DNA of 64,000 nt, taken from positions 5,456,001 through 5,520,000 of the forward strand of contig NZ_CP042912.1 in the NCBI RefSeq assembly GCF_008087665.1, in the 5' to 3' direction. Each line of letters begins with the position of its first letter. Position 1 is the first letter of the stretch. The notes beneath the pieces were generated by a model, which saw only the letters and a list, made by a program, of their open reading frames with translations, made no database searches and was not told the origin of the DNA. The stretch is from Mariniblastus fucicola. GTDB taxonomy: Bacteria; Planctomycetota; Planctomycetia; Pirellulales; Pirellulaceae. The position numbers were made by a program, and so were the translations under genes. Positions 29,777 to 37,950 of the stretch are shown here, one piece after another.

Positions 29777-30061
29777 CTACTTGGTTGATTTGAATTTTTC
29801 TGAAGCCAACTTTGCGTCGCGTTCGAGCGAGCGTAACAGTTTGCGGAACTGCACCGCAGCTGCCGCCATCCCAAAAAACAGGCTCACGACAGTGAACACA
29901 AAACCGGTTTCCAGCCACTGGTCAAGGTAGTAGCCAGCGACAACCGGAACTGCGAAACAAAGGCTGACTGAAATGATCTGCGACACTTTATCCATCGCTT
30001 TGACGTGCGACGAACGGGTGTCAGTGGAAGGCTCTTCAGGTGGCGTTTTATCGCGTGTCAT
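29777..30061 (-). CDS. atpZ: AtpZ/AtpI family protein
   Basis: 94 residues from ATG 30061; an in-frame TTG at 30109 is possible. Two membrane helices (ISVSLCFAVPVVAGYYLDQW and GFVFTVVSLFFGMAAAAVQF) joined by a short loop with the GYYLDxW motif of the AtpZ/AtpI family. It is the first gene of the ATP synthase operon, where the family is thought to support assembly. Confidence 0.75.
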   Translation of the reverse strand: MTRDKTPPEEPSTDTRSSHVKAMDKVSQIISVSLCFAVPVVAGYYLDQWLETGFVFTVVSLFFGMAAAAVQFRKLLRSLERDAKLASEKFKSTK

Positions 30062-30498
30062 TCGCTCATTCGCCGGAAAAACCAACCGTTCTCTCGAATC
30101 GCTCGACAATCTATCTGACCCTCGATTGGCCTACAACCAGCCGTTCTGGACTTTGGGAAAAATTTCACAAAGTTCTGCCGCATTATTTGACATATTCGCT
30201 GCTACGATGGTTCGCGAGCCGTTATGTTTTTGCGTCCATCGCGCGGCCGATCTCTGGCGTTCCGAAATGCCTATTTCGTCTCGTCGCAGCAAAAGCTGAC
30301 ATAGGCTTGCAGCCTGTGGTCACGATGCAGCAAGAATGTGGCGTAAACTTCCAGCTGTGTCCGGCGTCGCACTCGGTCGTCGCCTTATTTCTCGCTGACC
30401 GAAAACGATCTGCCGTTACGCAACGATGTTCGTTGCCAACAAATCCCGCACATCACATTCCATTCAATCCACCAGTGCAATCGATTGCACTCACAGCC
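30062..30498. other. Divergent intergenic region between the atp operon and the pseudouridine synthase
   Basis: This 437-base gap must hold the promoter of the atp operon (minus strand) and of the pseudouridine synthase gene (plus strand). I see no convincing -35/-10 pair. A TTGACA-like word at about 30186-30192 has no matching -10. A copy of the dispersed palindromic element lies at 30297-30319. The pseudouridine synthase frame stays open through it, but the encoded sequence is not protein-like. Confidence 0.5.
30297..30319. repeat. Copy of a dispersed short palindromic element
   Basis: TGACATAGGCTTGCAGCCTG followed by TGG. AGGCTT-GC-AGCCT is a good dyad. It matches the copy at 24950-24972 (other strand) at most positions of the 21-base core. 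Confidence 0.55.
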
Positions 30499-31629
30499 AT
30501 GGCCAAGAAGCGTTCAAAATCATCCTCCGCCGATCGCGGCAAAAAGAAAGCGGCCTCGCGCCGCGGCGGCACGCGGTCCAACAGCCCGTGGGCCAAGGCC
30601 AGCAAGAAAGCGGCCTCGAAGAAAAAATCTGGCGTCAGCTCTGCCGGTAAAAAAAAGACGACTCGCAAAAAGACGACTCGCCGCAAATCCGACGATTCGA
30701 CTCAGCGGCTACAGCGCGTGATGGCCGCAGCCGGGATCGGAAGCCGCCGCGAATGCGAAACGATCATCGAAGAGGGCAGGGTGGAAGTCGACGGTCAGAC
30801 AGTCGTTACGCTGGGGACCAAAGTCGATCCCACAAAACAGAAAATCAAAGTCGACGGCAACGAGCTGAAGCAGGAGCGTCTGCAGTACTTCATTCTCAAC
30901 AAACCGACCGGCGTGCTTTCGACCAGCAACGATCCTTCGGGCCGGATGCGAGTCATCGATTTGATCATGACCAGAAATCGCGTCTACAACGTCGGGCGAC
31001 TGGATCAATCAAGCGAAGGCCTGATTCTGGTTACCAACGATGGAGAGCTTGCGAACCGATTGACTCATCCACGTTACGGCGTCGAAAAGAAATACCACGT
31101 TCAGGTGACTGGTCAGCCTGACGCCGCGGATCTGAAAACGCTGACCGATGGCGTGTACCTGGCTGAAGGTAAAGCCAAAGCGACATCCGCGAAGTTCATT
31201 CGCAAGGGCAAAGAAAGCAGCTGGATCGAGATCACGTTGATGGAAGGTCGCAACCGCGAGATCCGTCGCTTGCTGGCGAAGATCGGCCACAAGGTGCGAA
31301 CGCTCAAACGAGTTTCGATTGGCCCGCTCAAAATGAAAGACCTGCCATCGGGTGCCCATCGCGAACTGACGCCGGGCGAGCTGAAGGCGTTGAAGAAGGC
31401 CTGCTCTGGCAAGCCGGTGCAACGAAAAAAGTCGATCGGATCAAGGACTCGTGGACTCGACGAAGTCCAGGAAGAAAAACAGGCTCGCCGCGAAGCGAGA
31501 CAGAAAAAGAAACCATCGACCAGGAAGAAAGCCAAGACTCGCAAAGTCACTGGCTCGGGCGCTCGCGGTGCTGCTCGGCCGACCAAAGGCTGGCGCACCG
31601 AAAAGACCAACCGCAAGAAGCGACGCTAG
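30499..31629 (+). CDS. 23S rRNA pseudouridine synthase, RsuA/RluB family, with basic tails
   Basis: 376 residues from ATG 30499. An S4 RNA-binding domain (QRVMAAAGIGSRRECETIIEEGRVEVDG) precedes the catalytic domain, with the active Asp in VGRLDQSSEGLILVTNDG and the family motif MEGRNREIRRLL. It isomerises a uridine in 23S rRNA helix 80 or a similar site. Both ends are extended by about 70 and 80 residues very rich in Lys, Arg, Ser and Thr, which could give extra RNA affinity. RluB is the best guess within the family. Confidence 0.85.
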   Translation: MAKKRSKSSSADRGKKKAASRRGGTRSNSPWAKASKKAASKKKSGVSSAGKKKTTRKKTTRRKSDDSTQRLQRVMAAAGIGSRRECETIIEEGRVEVDGQTVVTLGTKVDPTKQKIKVDGNELKQERLQYFILNKPTGVLSTSNDPSGRMRVIDLIMTRNRVYNVGRLDQSSEGLILVTNDGELANRLTHPRYGVEKKYHVQVTGQPDAADLKTLTDGVYLAEGKAKATSAKFIRKGKESSWIEITLMEGRNREIRRLLAKIGHKVRTLKRVSIGPLKMKDLPSGAHRELTPGELKALKKACSGKPVQRKKSIGSRTRGLDEVQEEKQARREARQKKKPSTRKKAKTRKVTGSGARGAARPTKGWRTEKTNRKKRR

Positions 31630-31713
31630 GCCCGAAAGCTGGCTTCCCCCGTTTTTACTACGCGCCCCGGTTGATTGGCTTATAATCTGAAAAACGATTT
31701 AGCCGAGCTAACC

Positions 31714-32328
31714 ATGGCAAAAATGAAGAAGCCGAAATCTGTCGAGGACTACATTGCGTCTCAGGAAAAGTGGGACGCCGAGCTAACCAAGCTTCGGGAA
31801 ACGATGCTCTCGACGGGGCTGGAGGAAACGATCAAATGGTCGATTCCGGTATACGTGCACAACGGCAAGAACGTTGTTGGTATTGCGGGATTCAAGAACC
31901 ACTTCGGCGTGTGGTTCTACGAAGGCGCAGAACTCCCTGACCCTCAAGACGTTCTCACCAACGCACAGGAGGGCAAGACTCAGTCGATGCGTCATTGGAA
32001 GATGGCCTCGGCCAAGGACATCAAAGTCCGCGCCCTCAAGGCCTACGTGAAAGAAGCGATGAAAGTCGCAGCGACGAAGAAAGTGACAACCGGGAAGAGG
32101 AAGAAGAACGCGATCACTTTCGAGATGCCACCGGAACTCGCCGCCGTGCTGAAGAAAGACCGAAAGGCGGCTGCCGCGTTTGGCAAACTTTCTCCCGGCA
32201 AGCAGCGAGACTATGCCGAGCACATTTCTACGGCCAAACGTGAGGCGACGAAGCTGACACGACTGGAGAAGATCCTGCCCATGATCCGTGACGGTGTCGG
32301 CCTGCACGACAAGTATCGCAATTGCTAA
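31714..32328 (+). CDS. DUF1801 / YdeI-OmdA domain protein
   Basis: 204 residues from ATG 31714 (a TATAAT word lies at 31681-31686, 28 bases upstream). The first half is a DUF1801 domain (ETIKWSIPVYVHNGKNVVGIAGFKNHFGVWF). The second half has the FEMPPELAAVLKKDRKAAAAFGKLSPGKQRDYAEHISTAKREATKLTRLEK pattern of YdeI/OmpD-associated proteins. The family is widespread and of unknown biochemical role. It is cytoplasmic, with no evident operon partner. Confidence 0.75.
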   Translation: MAKMKKPKSVEDYIASQEKWDAELTKLRETMLSTGLEETIKWSIPVYVHNGKNVVGIAGFKNHFGVWFYEGAELPDPQDVLTNAQEGKTQSMRHWKMASAKDIKVRALKAYVKEAMKVAATKKVTTGKRKKNAITFEMPPELAAVLKKDRKAAAAFGKLSPGKQRDYAEHISTAKREATKLTRLEKILPMIRDGVGLHDKYRNC

Positions 32329-32472
32329 CGGCCTTTTGCATTCAACTGGGATGTGACCGTACCGAACGTGCGATCATTCATCACACAACCCTAACGAGAC
32401 TTTAACGTCGGACTTGCGAAAGCCTTCACAAAGGCTCCGTATAACCCGCGTTTTTATTCTTACGGGGAGTTG

Positions 32473-33372
32473 ATGAGCATGAGCAGCAGACGCAATAAAG
32501 GATTTACATTGGTTGAGCTTTTGGTGGTGATTGCCATCATTGGAATTTTGATCGGCATGCTGCTTCCGGCCGTACAGCAGGTACGCGAAGCCGCCCGGCG
32601 CACCGACAGCATGAACCGGTTGCGGCAAATCACTCTGGCGACTCACAGCTACGAGTCCAGCCACATGGAGTTTCCACCATCCGTCGTAACGGTGGGCGGA
32701 CAGTCAAAAATTCGCGGTTCGATCTTCCTGCAGATCCTTCCTTACATCGAGCAACAGAACTTGCTCAATCAAACCATCGATACGGGCGACTACTACGGCG
32801 TCTATCGCGAGAAAGTCAGCTTCTACGCGAACCCTTGCGATGTCTCGCTTGGAGCCGGTGGCACGATCGAGCACACTCCGTGGGGAGAATACGGCTTGAT
32901 CGGCTACGGTGCAAACTATCAAGCACTTGGCCACATCCGAGGAACAACATCGGACGTTGACAAAATGTTGCGCGGCTTTGGCAACCTGACTGATGGCTCC
33001 TCCAACACGGTCTTTTTTGCCGAACGATACATGTCGATGCGCAACGCTGCGGCGGATTCAAACAACGACAACTGGTACTACAACATCTGGGCGTACGGCG
33101 AAGAATACTGGTACGAGTGGAATCCAGTTTTCGGAGCCTATCCCGAGGACACAGAGAACCCCGAAATCGCTCACCGGTTCCAGGTGCTGCCAACCGAAGG
33201 CAATGCCGATGCCACGGTTGACCCTTTGAAGGCACACGCCCCTCGAAGTTCCGGCATCCTGACGGCCTATGGCGACGGCAGTACTCACATGATTCAGGCA
33301 GGCGTCGCTGATGAAATCTGGTGGGCAGCTTTGACACCAGCAGGCGGGGAGGTGCTTGATGCTCGCCAGTAA
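32473..33372 (+). CDS. DUF1559 family type II pseudopilin-like protein
   Basis: 299 residues. The prepilin N-terminus is clear: a short basic leader, then the cleavage motif [21 protein letters not shown], followed by the planctomycete [13 protein letters not shown] segment and the DUF1559 globular domain with [10 protein letters not shown] and [14 protein letters not shown]. The C-terminal H-x9-DG-type ending is present as [23 protein letters not shown] 32473 follows GGGGAG closely; ATG 32479 has better spacing and is possible. It overlaps the next gene, a small lipoprotein, by 14 bases, the usual planctomycete pairing. Confidence 0.88.
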   Translation: MSMSSRRNKGFTLVELLVVIAIIGILIGMLLPAVQQVREAARRTDSMNRLRQITLATHSYESSHMEFPPSVVTVGGQSKIRGSIFLQILPYIEQQNLLNQTIDTGDYYGVYREKVSFYANPCDVSLGAGGTIEHTPWGEYGLIGYGANYQALGHIRGTTSDVDKMLRGFGNLTDGSSNTVFFAERYMSMRNAAADSNNDNWYYNIWAYGEEYWYEWNPVFGAYPEDTENPEIAHRFQVLPTEGNADATVDPLKAHAPRSSGILTAYGDGSTHMIQAGVADEIWWAALTPAGGEVLDARQ

Positions 33373-33853
33373 ACCAATCGGACAGCCGACGTTGGGTGTC
33401 GCGATGATCGGGCTGTTGCTGGGTGTATCGTGTTTTACTTTGGCGCTGTGCAGTGGCTGTAAAGAACCGCTGCCCGAAAAAGTCACGGGCTCGGTTACGT
33501 ACAAAGGCAAACCGGTTTTCCCGGCCAAGGTTATGCTCAAGCCGGCATCCGGCAATGGGCTGTCCGCGAACCTGACAAATGATGGGCAGTTTACGGTCCA
33601 CGGAATTGAACCGGGAAAGACTTATGACGTGGCGATCGAAGGCATCAAGCTAAAGGGCATTGCGAACGCCAAACCATCGAAGACTGGCAGTGGCTCCGAG
33701 CAACCGAAACGTCGGGAAGATAAAGTTCCCGAAAAGTTCCAACAGGCGAACATCGCATTCCCAAAGAAGTACGCATCGTTTGACACCTCCGGACTGACCA
33801 TCGACTGTTCGAACGGGCTGCCGAATTCTCCAGTTGTGCTGGAGTTGAACTGA
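33359..33853 (+). CDS. Small lipoprotein partner of the DUF1559 protein
   Basis: 164 residues. A hydrophobic N-terminus ends in a lipobox-like LALCSGC, then a beta-sandwich of the carboxypeptidase-regulatory type ([41 protein letters not shown]) and a basic middle. Such transthyretin-like lipoproteins regularly follow DUF1559 genes in planctomycetes. It likely sits on a membrane facing the periplasm. Function unknown. Confidence 0.75.
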   Translation: MLASKPIGQPTLGVAMIGLLLGVSCFTLALCSGCKEPLPEKVTGSVTYKGKPVFPAKVMLKPASGNGLSANLTNDGQFTVHGIEPGKTYDVAIEGIKLKGIANAKPSKTGSGSEQPKRREDKVPEKFQQANIAFPKKYASFDTSGLTIDCSNGLPNSPVVLELN

Positions 33854-33886
33854 GGGCAGGCTCGTGAAGAGTCAGCCAGCAAAATT

Positions 33887-33925
33887 GGACAACCGTTTGG
33901 CGAAATTGGCGAAAGACGGTTGTCC
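33887..33925 (+). terminator. Possible terminator hairpin after the DUF1559/lipoprotein pair
   Basis: GGACAACCGT (33887-33896) and ACGGTTGTCC (33916-33925) form a perfect ten-pair stem with a 19-base loop. It is followed only by GTTCTTGC, so the U run is weak. It lies between convergent genes, 35 bases after the lipoprotein stop. Confidence 0.45.
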
Positions 33926-34057
33926 GTTCTTGCATGAGCGTGATGGTGGGCGCCATGAGGTTCGTCGGTCATACAAGAAAGAAACAGCGCACGAAAAAAC
34001 CGCGTGCCAAAAATATCAGCGCGCGGTCGAATAATGTCTGGTTTACGAGCAGCTAAA

Positions 34058-34339
34058 CTAGCTGGCTGCTCCGGCGGCTTTCGCCTTTTTGATCATCAAC
34101 GAAAGACGTGATTTGTAACGTCCTGCTGTGTTGGCGTGAATGATGCCTTTGGCTCCGGCACGATCCAACTTCTTCGCTGCGAGCTTGAATTCCGTTTCCG
34201 CAGTCTCGATATCGCCAGCCGTTGCAGCGGCGCGGACCTTCTTCACTTGCGAACGCATCGCACTCTTGATTGCTTTATTGCGAGCCTGGCGAACTTTGTT
34301 TTGGCGAAGCCGCTTGCTGGCACTAGGGGAATTAGGCAT
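34058..34339 (-). CDS. rpsT: Small ribosomal subunit protein bS20
   Basis: 93 residues, typical. The Arg/Lys/Ala-rich helical protein begins MPNSPSASKRLRQNKVRQAR and contains KSAMRSQVKKVRAA and GIIHANTAGRYKSRLSLMI, all canonical for S20, which binds 16S rRNA during 30S assembly. It is divergent from hemD. Confidence 0.97.
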   Translation of the reverse strand: MPNSPSASKRLRQNKVRQARNKAIKSAMRSQVKKVRAAATAGDIETAETEFKLAAKKLDRAGAKGIIHANTAGRYKSRLSLMIKKAKAAGAAS

Positions 34340-34458
34340 CGAAGATTAGATTCTGTTAGTTAATTTCGTTGAATTCGGCTCACAAATATGTCGTCATTCG
34401 CCATTTTTGTCCACAGCTAAATTTCGGCAAAACCCCCGTTTCTTCCAACGAATCCACG

Positions 34459-35250
34459 ATGAGTGACCTTTCGACGCCAAAGCCCGATAAAAACAGGCCG
34501 CTCAGTGGCGTTCGCGTGCTAAACACGCGGCCGAGGCACGAGCCAGATCTGCTGGCAGAGGGCCTGCGAAGCCTCGGGGCTGAGGCCGTTTCGATGCCGC
34601 TGATCCGATTCCTGCCGGCTCCCGACGAGGCACGAATGGCACAGATCGCCTCGCGTTTGAGCGAGTTTTCGCTGATGGCGATCCTTAGCCGCCGAGCAGC
34701 AACTGCCTCCCACGAGCAATTCCTGAAAAACGCTCCTTCAGTCCCGCCGCTTGTCGCCATGGGCATCGGGACGCAAAAGGCTCTGTCGGCGTTTGGCTAT
34801 CGAGTCGACCTGCTGCCAGACGATTCCAATAGCGAGTCGATGGCAAAGCTGTTGATCGAAGAGTTTCGCTCCCGAGGATGCTCCAAACCGATTCTGATCC
34901 TGCGTGCCAATCGTGGAAGCAATTTTTTGCCGACGGCGCTTCGCGAGGCTCAGATACCGTTCGAGGAGTTGGCCGTGTACCAGAGCGTCGATGTCACCGA
35001 AGTCGATCCTGCGGTGCTGGCCAGCCTTTCCGCCGGCGAATTCGACTGGCTAACGGTGACAAGTTCTTCGATCGCGCGAAACGCGGCGAAACTGTTTGAC
35101 GGGCGACTGGGTTCCACCAAAATCGCCTCAATCAGCCCAACCACAACGCGGGCTGCGACAGAGAGCGGACTGGTCGTCGCAGCCGAAGCCCTCAAGTACG
35201 ACGTCGATGGATTGCTCGCCGCGATCGTGGCTTTTCATTCGCAACAGTGA
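34459..35250 (+). CDS. hemD: Uroporphyrinogen-III synthase
   Basis: 263 residues from ATG 34459; the upstream in-frame extension to 34369 lies in the rpsT promoter area and is not protein-like. Two Rossmann-like halves: VRVLNTRPRHEPDLLAEGLRSLG with AVSMPLIRF, and PILILRANRGSNFLPTALRE with FEELAVYQS, ending in DWLTVTSSSIARNAAKLF and ASISPTTTRAATESGL. It cyclises hydroxymethylbilane with inversion of ring D in tetrapyrrole synthesis. Its stop overlaps a possible GTG start of the next gene. Confidence 0.85.
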   Translation: MSDLSTPKPDKNRPLSGVRVLNTRPRHEPDLLAEGLRSLGAEAVSMPLIRFLPAPDEARMAQIASRLSEFSLMAILSRRAATASHEQFLKNAPSVPPLVAMGIGTQKALSAFGYRVDLLPDDSNSESMAKLLIEEFRSRGCSKPILILRANRGSNFLPTALREAQIPFEELAVYQSVDVTEVDPAVLASLSAGEFDWLTVTSSSIARNAAKLFDGRLGSTKIASISPTTTRAATESGLVVAAEALKYDVDGLLAAIVAFHSQQ

Positions 35251-35261
35251 GTTTTCGTGTC

Positions 35262-35780
35262 ATGAATTCAGAAAACGTTTCGGATGAGTTTTGCCGGTTG
35301 TCGATTGATCTGCTCGAACAGGCAATGATCAAGATCCGCCACTGCCTGGCTCAGCTAGACGATGAGCAAATCTGGTCGCGTCCTGAGCCCTCGCTCAACA
35401 GCATCGGCAATCTCTGCCTCCACATCGCAGGTAATCTTCGCCAGTGGGGCATTGTGCCGTTCACCGATGTTTCCGATCAACGAGACCGCGGAAAAGAGTT
35501 CGCAGACGCGCCAAAAACTGGAGCCAGCGAAATTCTCAGCGACCTGGAAAATGTTGTCTGCGAATCGAAAGCGATCTGGCTGACACTGGAGGCAAACGTG
35601 CTTTTGCAGCGAACGACGATTCAGGGATTCGAGGTCACAAAAATGCAAGCGATCTCGCACACCTCCAGCCACTTCGTCGGGCACACGCACCAGATCATCA
35701 TGCTGACCAGATGGCTATTGGGGGAAGCCTATCGATTCCAATGGACGCCCGAATCAGGAAGCGAAAACGTGCCGCTCTGA
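35262..35780 (+). CDS. DinB-like (DUF1572) putative metal-dependent enzyme
   Basis: 172 residues from ATG 35262; GTG 35247, overlapping the hemD stop, is an alternative. A four-helix-bundle DinB/YfiT fold is suggested by the three metal-ligand His places: LCLHIAGNLRQW, then the two in HTSSHFVGHTHQI. Planctomycetes have many such proteins, with links to bacillithiol or mycothiol-type transferases and damage induction in other phyla. No role can be fixed here beyond the fold. Confidence 0.7.
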   Translation: MNSENVSDEFCRLSIDLLEQAMIKIRHCLAQLDDEQIWSRPEPSLNSIGNLCLHIAGNLRQWGIVPFTDVSDQRDRGKEFADAPKTGASEILSDLENVVCESKAIWLTLEANVLLQRTTIQGFEVTKMQAISHTSSHFVGHTHQIIMLTRWLLGEAYRFQWTPESGSENVPL

Positions 35781-35877
35781 TTGGAACGTTCCGCCCGCGG
35801 CAACGTTTACCCATGGATAGCCAAAGGCTTCGCCGCGGTCGATTCAAGCAAGACTTTGGACTAACAGCGCCGGAACA

Positions 35878-36918
35878 TCATCGCTGGAAGATCGGCAAAT
35901 AGCCGTAATCCAGCTGCAAAATTATCAGATTGATGCTGGTCGGATACACCTGTCCCATATCAGCCGAAACCCAGCTACCATCGTCTTTTTGTTTTCGCAG
36001 CAGACGTTTGTAGATTTGATCGCGAAACGGATCCCACACCGACGGGCCTTGGCGGTAGACGACCTGTGAGTAATACAGATAGGTATAGTGCCACCAGCTC
36101 TCCATCTTTTTGGAACCGACGTCATGCATGTGCTTTTTGCAGTAAGCCCACATCGGTGCAATGTGCTTGCTTTGATAATCGCCGGCATTGAAAAGCGCTG
36201 CCAACGCAGCAGCCGTGATTGCGGGTCGTGAGTCACCGCCGCGGGAACCGATCGAGTACTTGATTCCGCCATCTGAATTCTGGCATTTGTAGATGTATCG
36301 CTTGGCTTTCTCGATCGCCAGCTTGGGCACCACGATCCCGGCATTGCGACACCCGCGTAACCCCTGCACCTGAGTGATCGTCGTTGAACCTTCATCGAAG
36401 TTGTCTCCGCTAACGTAACCCCAACCGCCGTCCTTGGTTTGGGCGTTGACGCTGAACTTGACAGCCCGCTCGAGAACGTCGACAAGTTCTTCGCGTCGAT
36501 CGATGTCTTCTTCTTCACCGAGCACCTGCGAAAGAAAGAGCATCGCGAATCCGTGGCCGTACGTGTAGCGTTGCTCGGAAGTGGCCCCAATCAGGCCGTT
36601 GCGGCGACATTTGCTTAGCAGAAAATCGACGCAGTAGCGGATCGCTTTGGCGTACGGGCCTTGCGTCGTTGTCGAGCCGCTGCAAATCAGGGCAGTTCCG
36701 GCCAGGGAGGTGATTGCTGTCTGGTGGCTCTCGTCAGCCCAGCCTCCAACGCGGCTCTGTTTGCTGACCAGAAACTCAAGCCCGCGGTCGATCGCCAGCT
36801 GGACTTTGTCAGCCGCAGGAAAGCAGGCTGCAGTTGCGTGCTTCGATGGAAGCAAAGATGAAACCCTGACAGCGACGGAAGAAGCGAGCCCAATCTTGAG
36901 TATCGCTCGCCGGTCCAT
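35878..36918 (-). CDS. Exported prenyltransferase/terpene-cyclase repeat protein
   Basis: 346 residues from ATG 36918, which gives a Tat-like start (MDRRAILKIGLASSVAVR). The rest is alpha-alpha-barrel repeats of the squalene-hopene-cyclase/prenyltransferase clan (GLEFLVSKQSRVGGWAD, AVKFSVNAQTKDGGWGY, YIYKCQNSDGGIKYS, LLRKQKDDGSWVSADMGQVYPTSINLIIL). The DxDD catalytic motif of hopene cyclases is not seen, so enzymatic cyclisation is doubtful. It follows a tiny two-helix membrane protein by 20 bases, probably as an operon. Confidence 0.75.
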   Translation of the reverse strand: MDRRAILKIGLASSVAVRVSSLLPSKHATAACFPAADKVQLAIDRGLEFLVSKQSRVGGWADESHQTAITSLAGTALICSGSTTTQGPYAKAIRYCVDFLLSKCRRNGLIGATSEQRYTYGHGFAMLFLSQVLGEEEDIDRREELVDVLERAVKFSVNAQTKDGGWGYVSGDNFDEGSTTITQVQGLRGCRNAGIVVPKLAIEKAKRYIYKCQNSDGGIKYSIGSRGGDSRPAITAAALAALFNAGDYQSKHIAPMWAYCKKHMHDVGSKKMESWWHYTYLYYSQVVYRQGPSVWDPFRDQIYKRLLRKQKDDGSWVSADMGQVYPTSINLIILQLDYGYLPIFQR

Positions 36919-36938
36919 CGATTCGGTTCCTTGTGTTT

Positions 36939-37145
36939 CTACACTTGCTGTCGGAACGTTGTCCAGCTCATCGCGGCCAACACACCCGACACGATAACAA
37001 AGACGATGTCGATGATCATCCCCGGGGCGTATTTGAAAGGCGCCAGCTTTGTCTGTCCGCTCAGTCCCAAGATCAAATCGGCGGCGAACATGATAAAGAT
37101 GACCACGGCAATGGAGAGTGCAATGATGCAAAGGCCTTTCTGCAC
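36939..37145 (-). CDS. Small two-helix membrane protein
   Basis: 68 residues from GTG 37145, supported by an AAGGA ribosome site six bases before it. Two hydrophobic helices (about 5-27 and 42-62) separated by GLSGQTKLAPFKYAPG. It lies 20 bases before the terpene-cyclase-repeat gene and is likely co-transcribed. I do not recognise the family; it may be a membrane anchor or helper. Confidence 0.6.
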   Translation of the reverse strand: MQKGLCIIALSIAVVIFIMFAADLILGLSGQTKLAPFKYAPGMIIDIVFVIVSGVLAAMSWTTFRQQV

Positions 37146-37381
37146 AGTTTTTCCTTCGTCGAGTGGACAATTTGGGTTGGTGAAAGCCGGGAAAGGGTAC
37201 CAGAATTGACGAGTCGCCGCTGCAACTGGTTCCTGGGAATCCCGTTTCGACAGTATAATTGCGATAAATCGGGTGTCACCACGCCAAATTTCACTTTGTT
37301 TCGCCGTTACCGAACGTAGGGGCGGAGCTTGGCGGTTATCCTGGATGCACCGCCAAAATTCGGAATTCCCGGGGTCCTATC

Positions 37382-37873
37382 TTGAAACTTGCCGTCTACA
37401 CAGGGTCGTTCGATCCCATCACGCTTGGACATCTCAACGTCATCGAGCGGTCCAGCCGAATCTCTGACAAGCTGATCGTCGGCATCGGAGTCAACGTCGA
37501 AAAGCAGGGCCTGTTCAATCCCGACGAACGCATCGACCTGGCCGAACGGGTCACCAGTCACCTGGACAACGTCGAAGTCCGTGCCTTCGAAGGGCTGGCC
37601 GTGGACTTTGTCGAAAGCGTCGGGGCGAAAGTCATGATTCGTGGCGTTCGTCCGATGACCGACACCGCGGGTGAGTTCACGATGATGATGGCGAACCGAA
37701 AACTGAACCCGAATCTGGAAACCGTTTTTCTGATGGCGGACGGGCAGTTCGCCCACGTGTCCAGTTCTTTGATCAAGCAACTGACTCCTTTGGCAACGGA
37801 CCAACAATTGGCTGAGTTTGTGCCAGTGCCCATCATCGCCGAATTGAGAAGTAAGCTTGCCAGCCGGGAGTGA
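37382..37873 (+). CDS. coaD: Pantetheine-phosphate adenylyltransferase
   Basis: 163 residues, typical. TTG 37382 is the only start that gives the canonical N-terminus KLAVYTGSFDPITLGHLNVIERS, which contains the GxHxG-type nucleotide loop; VMIRGVRPMTDTAGEFTMM and FAHVSSSLIKQL are further CoaD motifs. It adenylates 4'-phosphopantetheine in coenzyme A synthesis. A TATAAT word at about 37254-37259 may be its -10 box, with a poor -35. Confidence 0.95.
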   Translation: MKLAVYTGSFDPITLGHLNVIERSSRISDKLIVGIGVNVEKQGLFNPDERIDLAERVTSHLDNVEVRAFEGLAVDFVESVGAKVMIRGVRPMTDTAGEFTMMMANRKLNPNLETVFLMADGQFAHVSSSLIKQLTPLATDQQLAEFVPVPIIAELRSKLASRE

Positions 37874-37950
37874 GCCAGGCTAAAAATAGAGCCTCACCTC
37901 TTTGCCCTCGCTTCTTGTTGCTTTTGTTTCAACGTCTCAAAGGAGTCGGC

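Noticed and set aside
30040-30498. Longer N-terminus for the pseudouridine synthase
   Set aside because: The upstream 153 codons cover the atpZ start and the palindromic element, and are not protein-like; ATG 30499 starts the basic tail.
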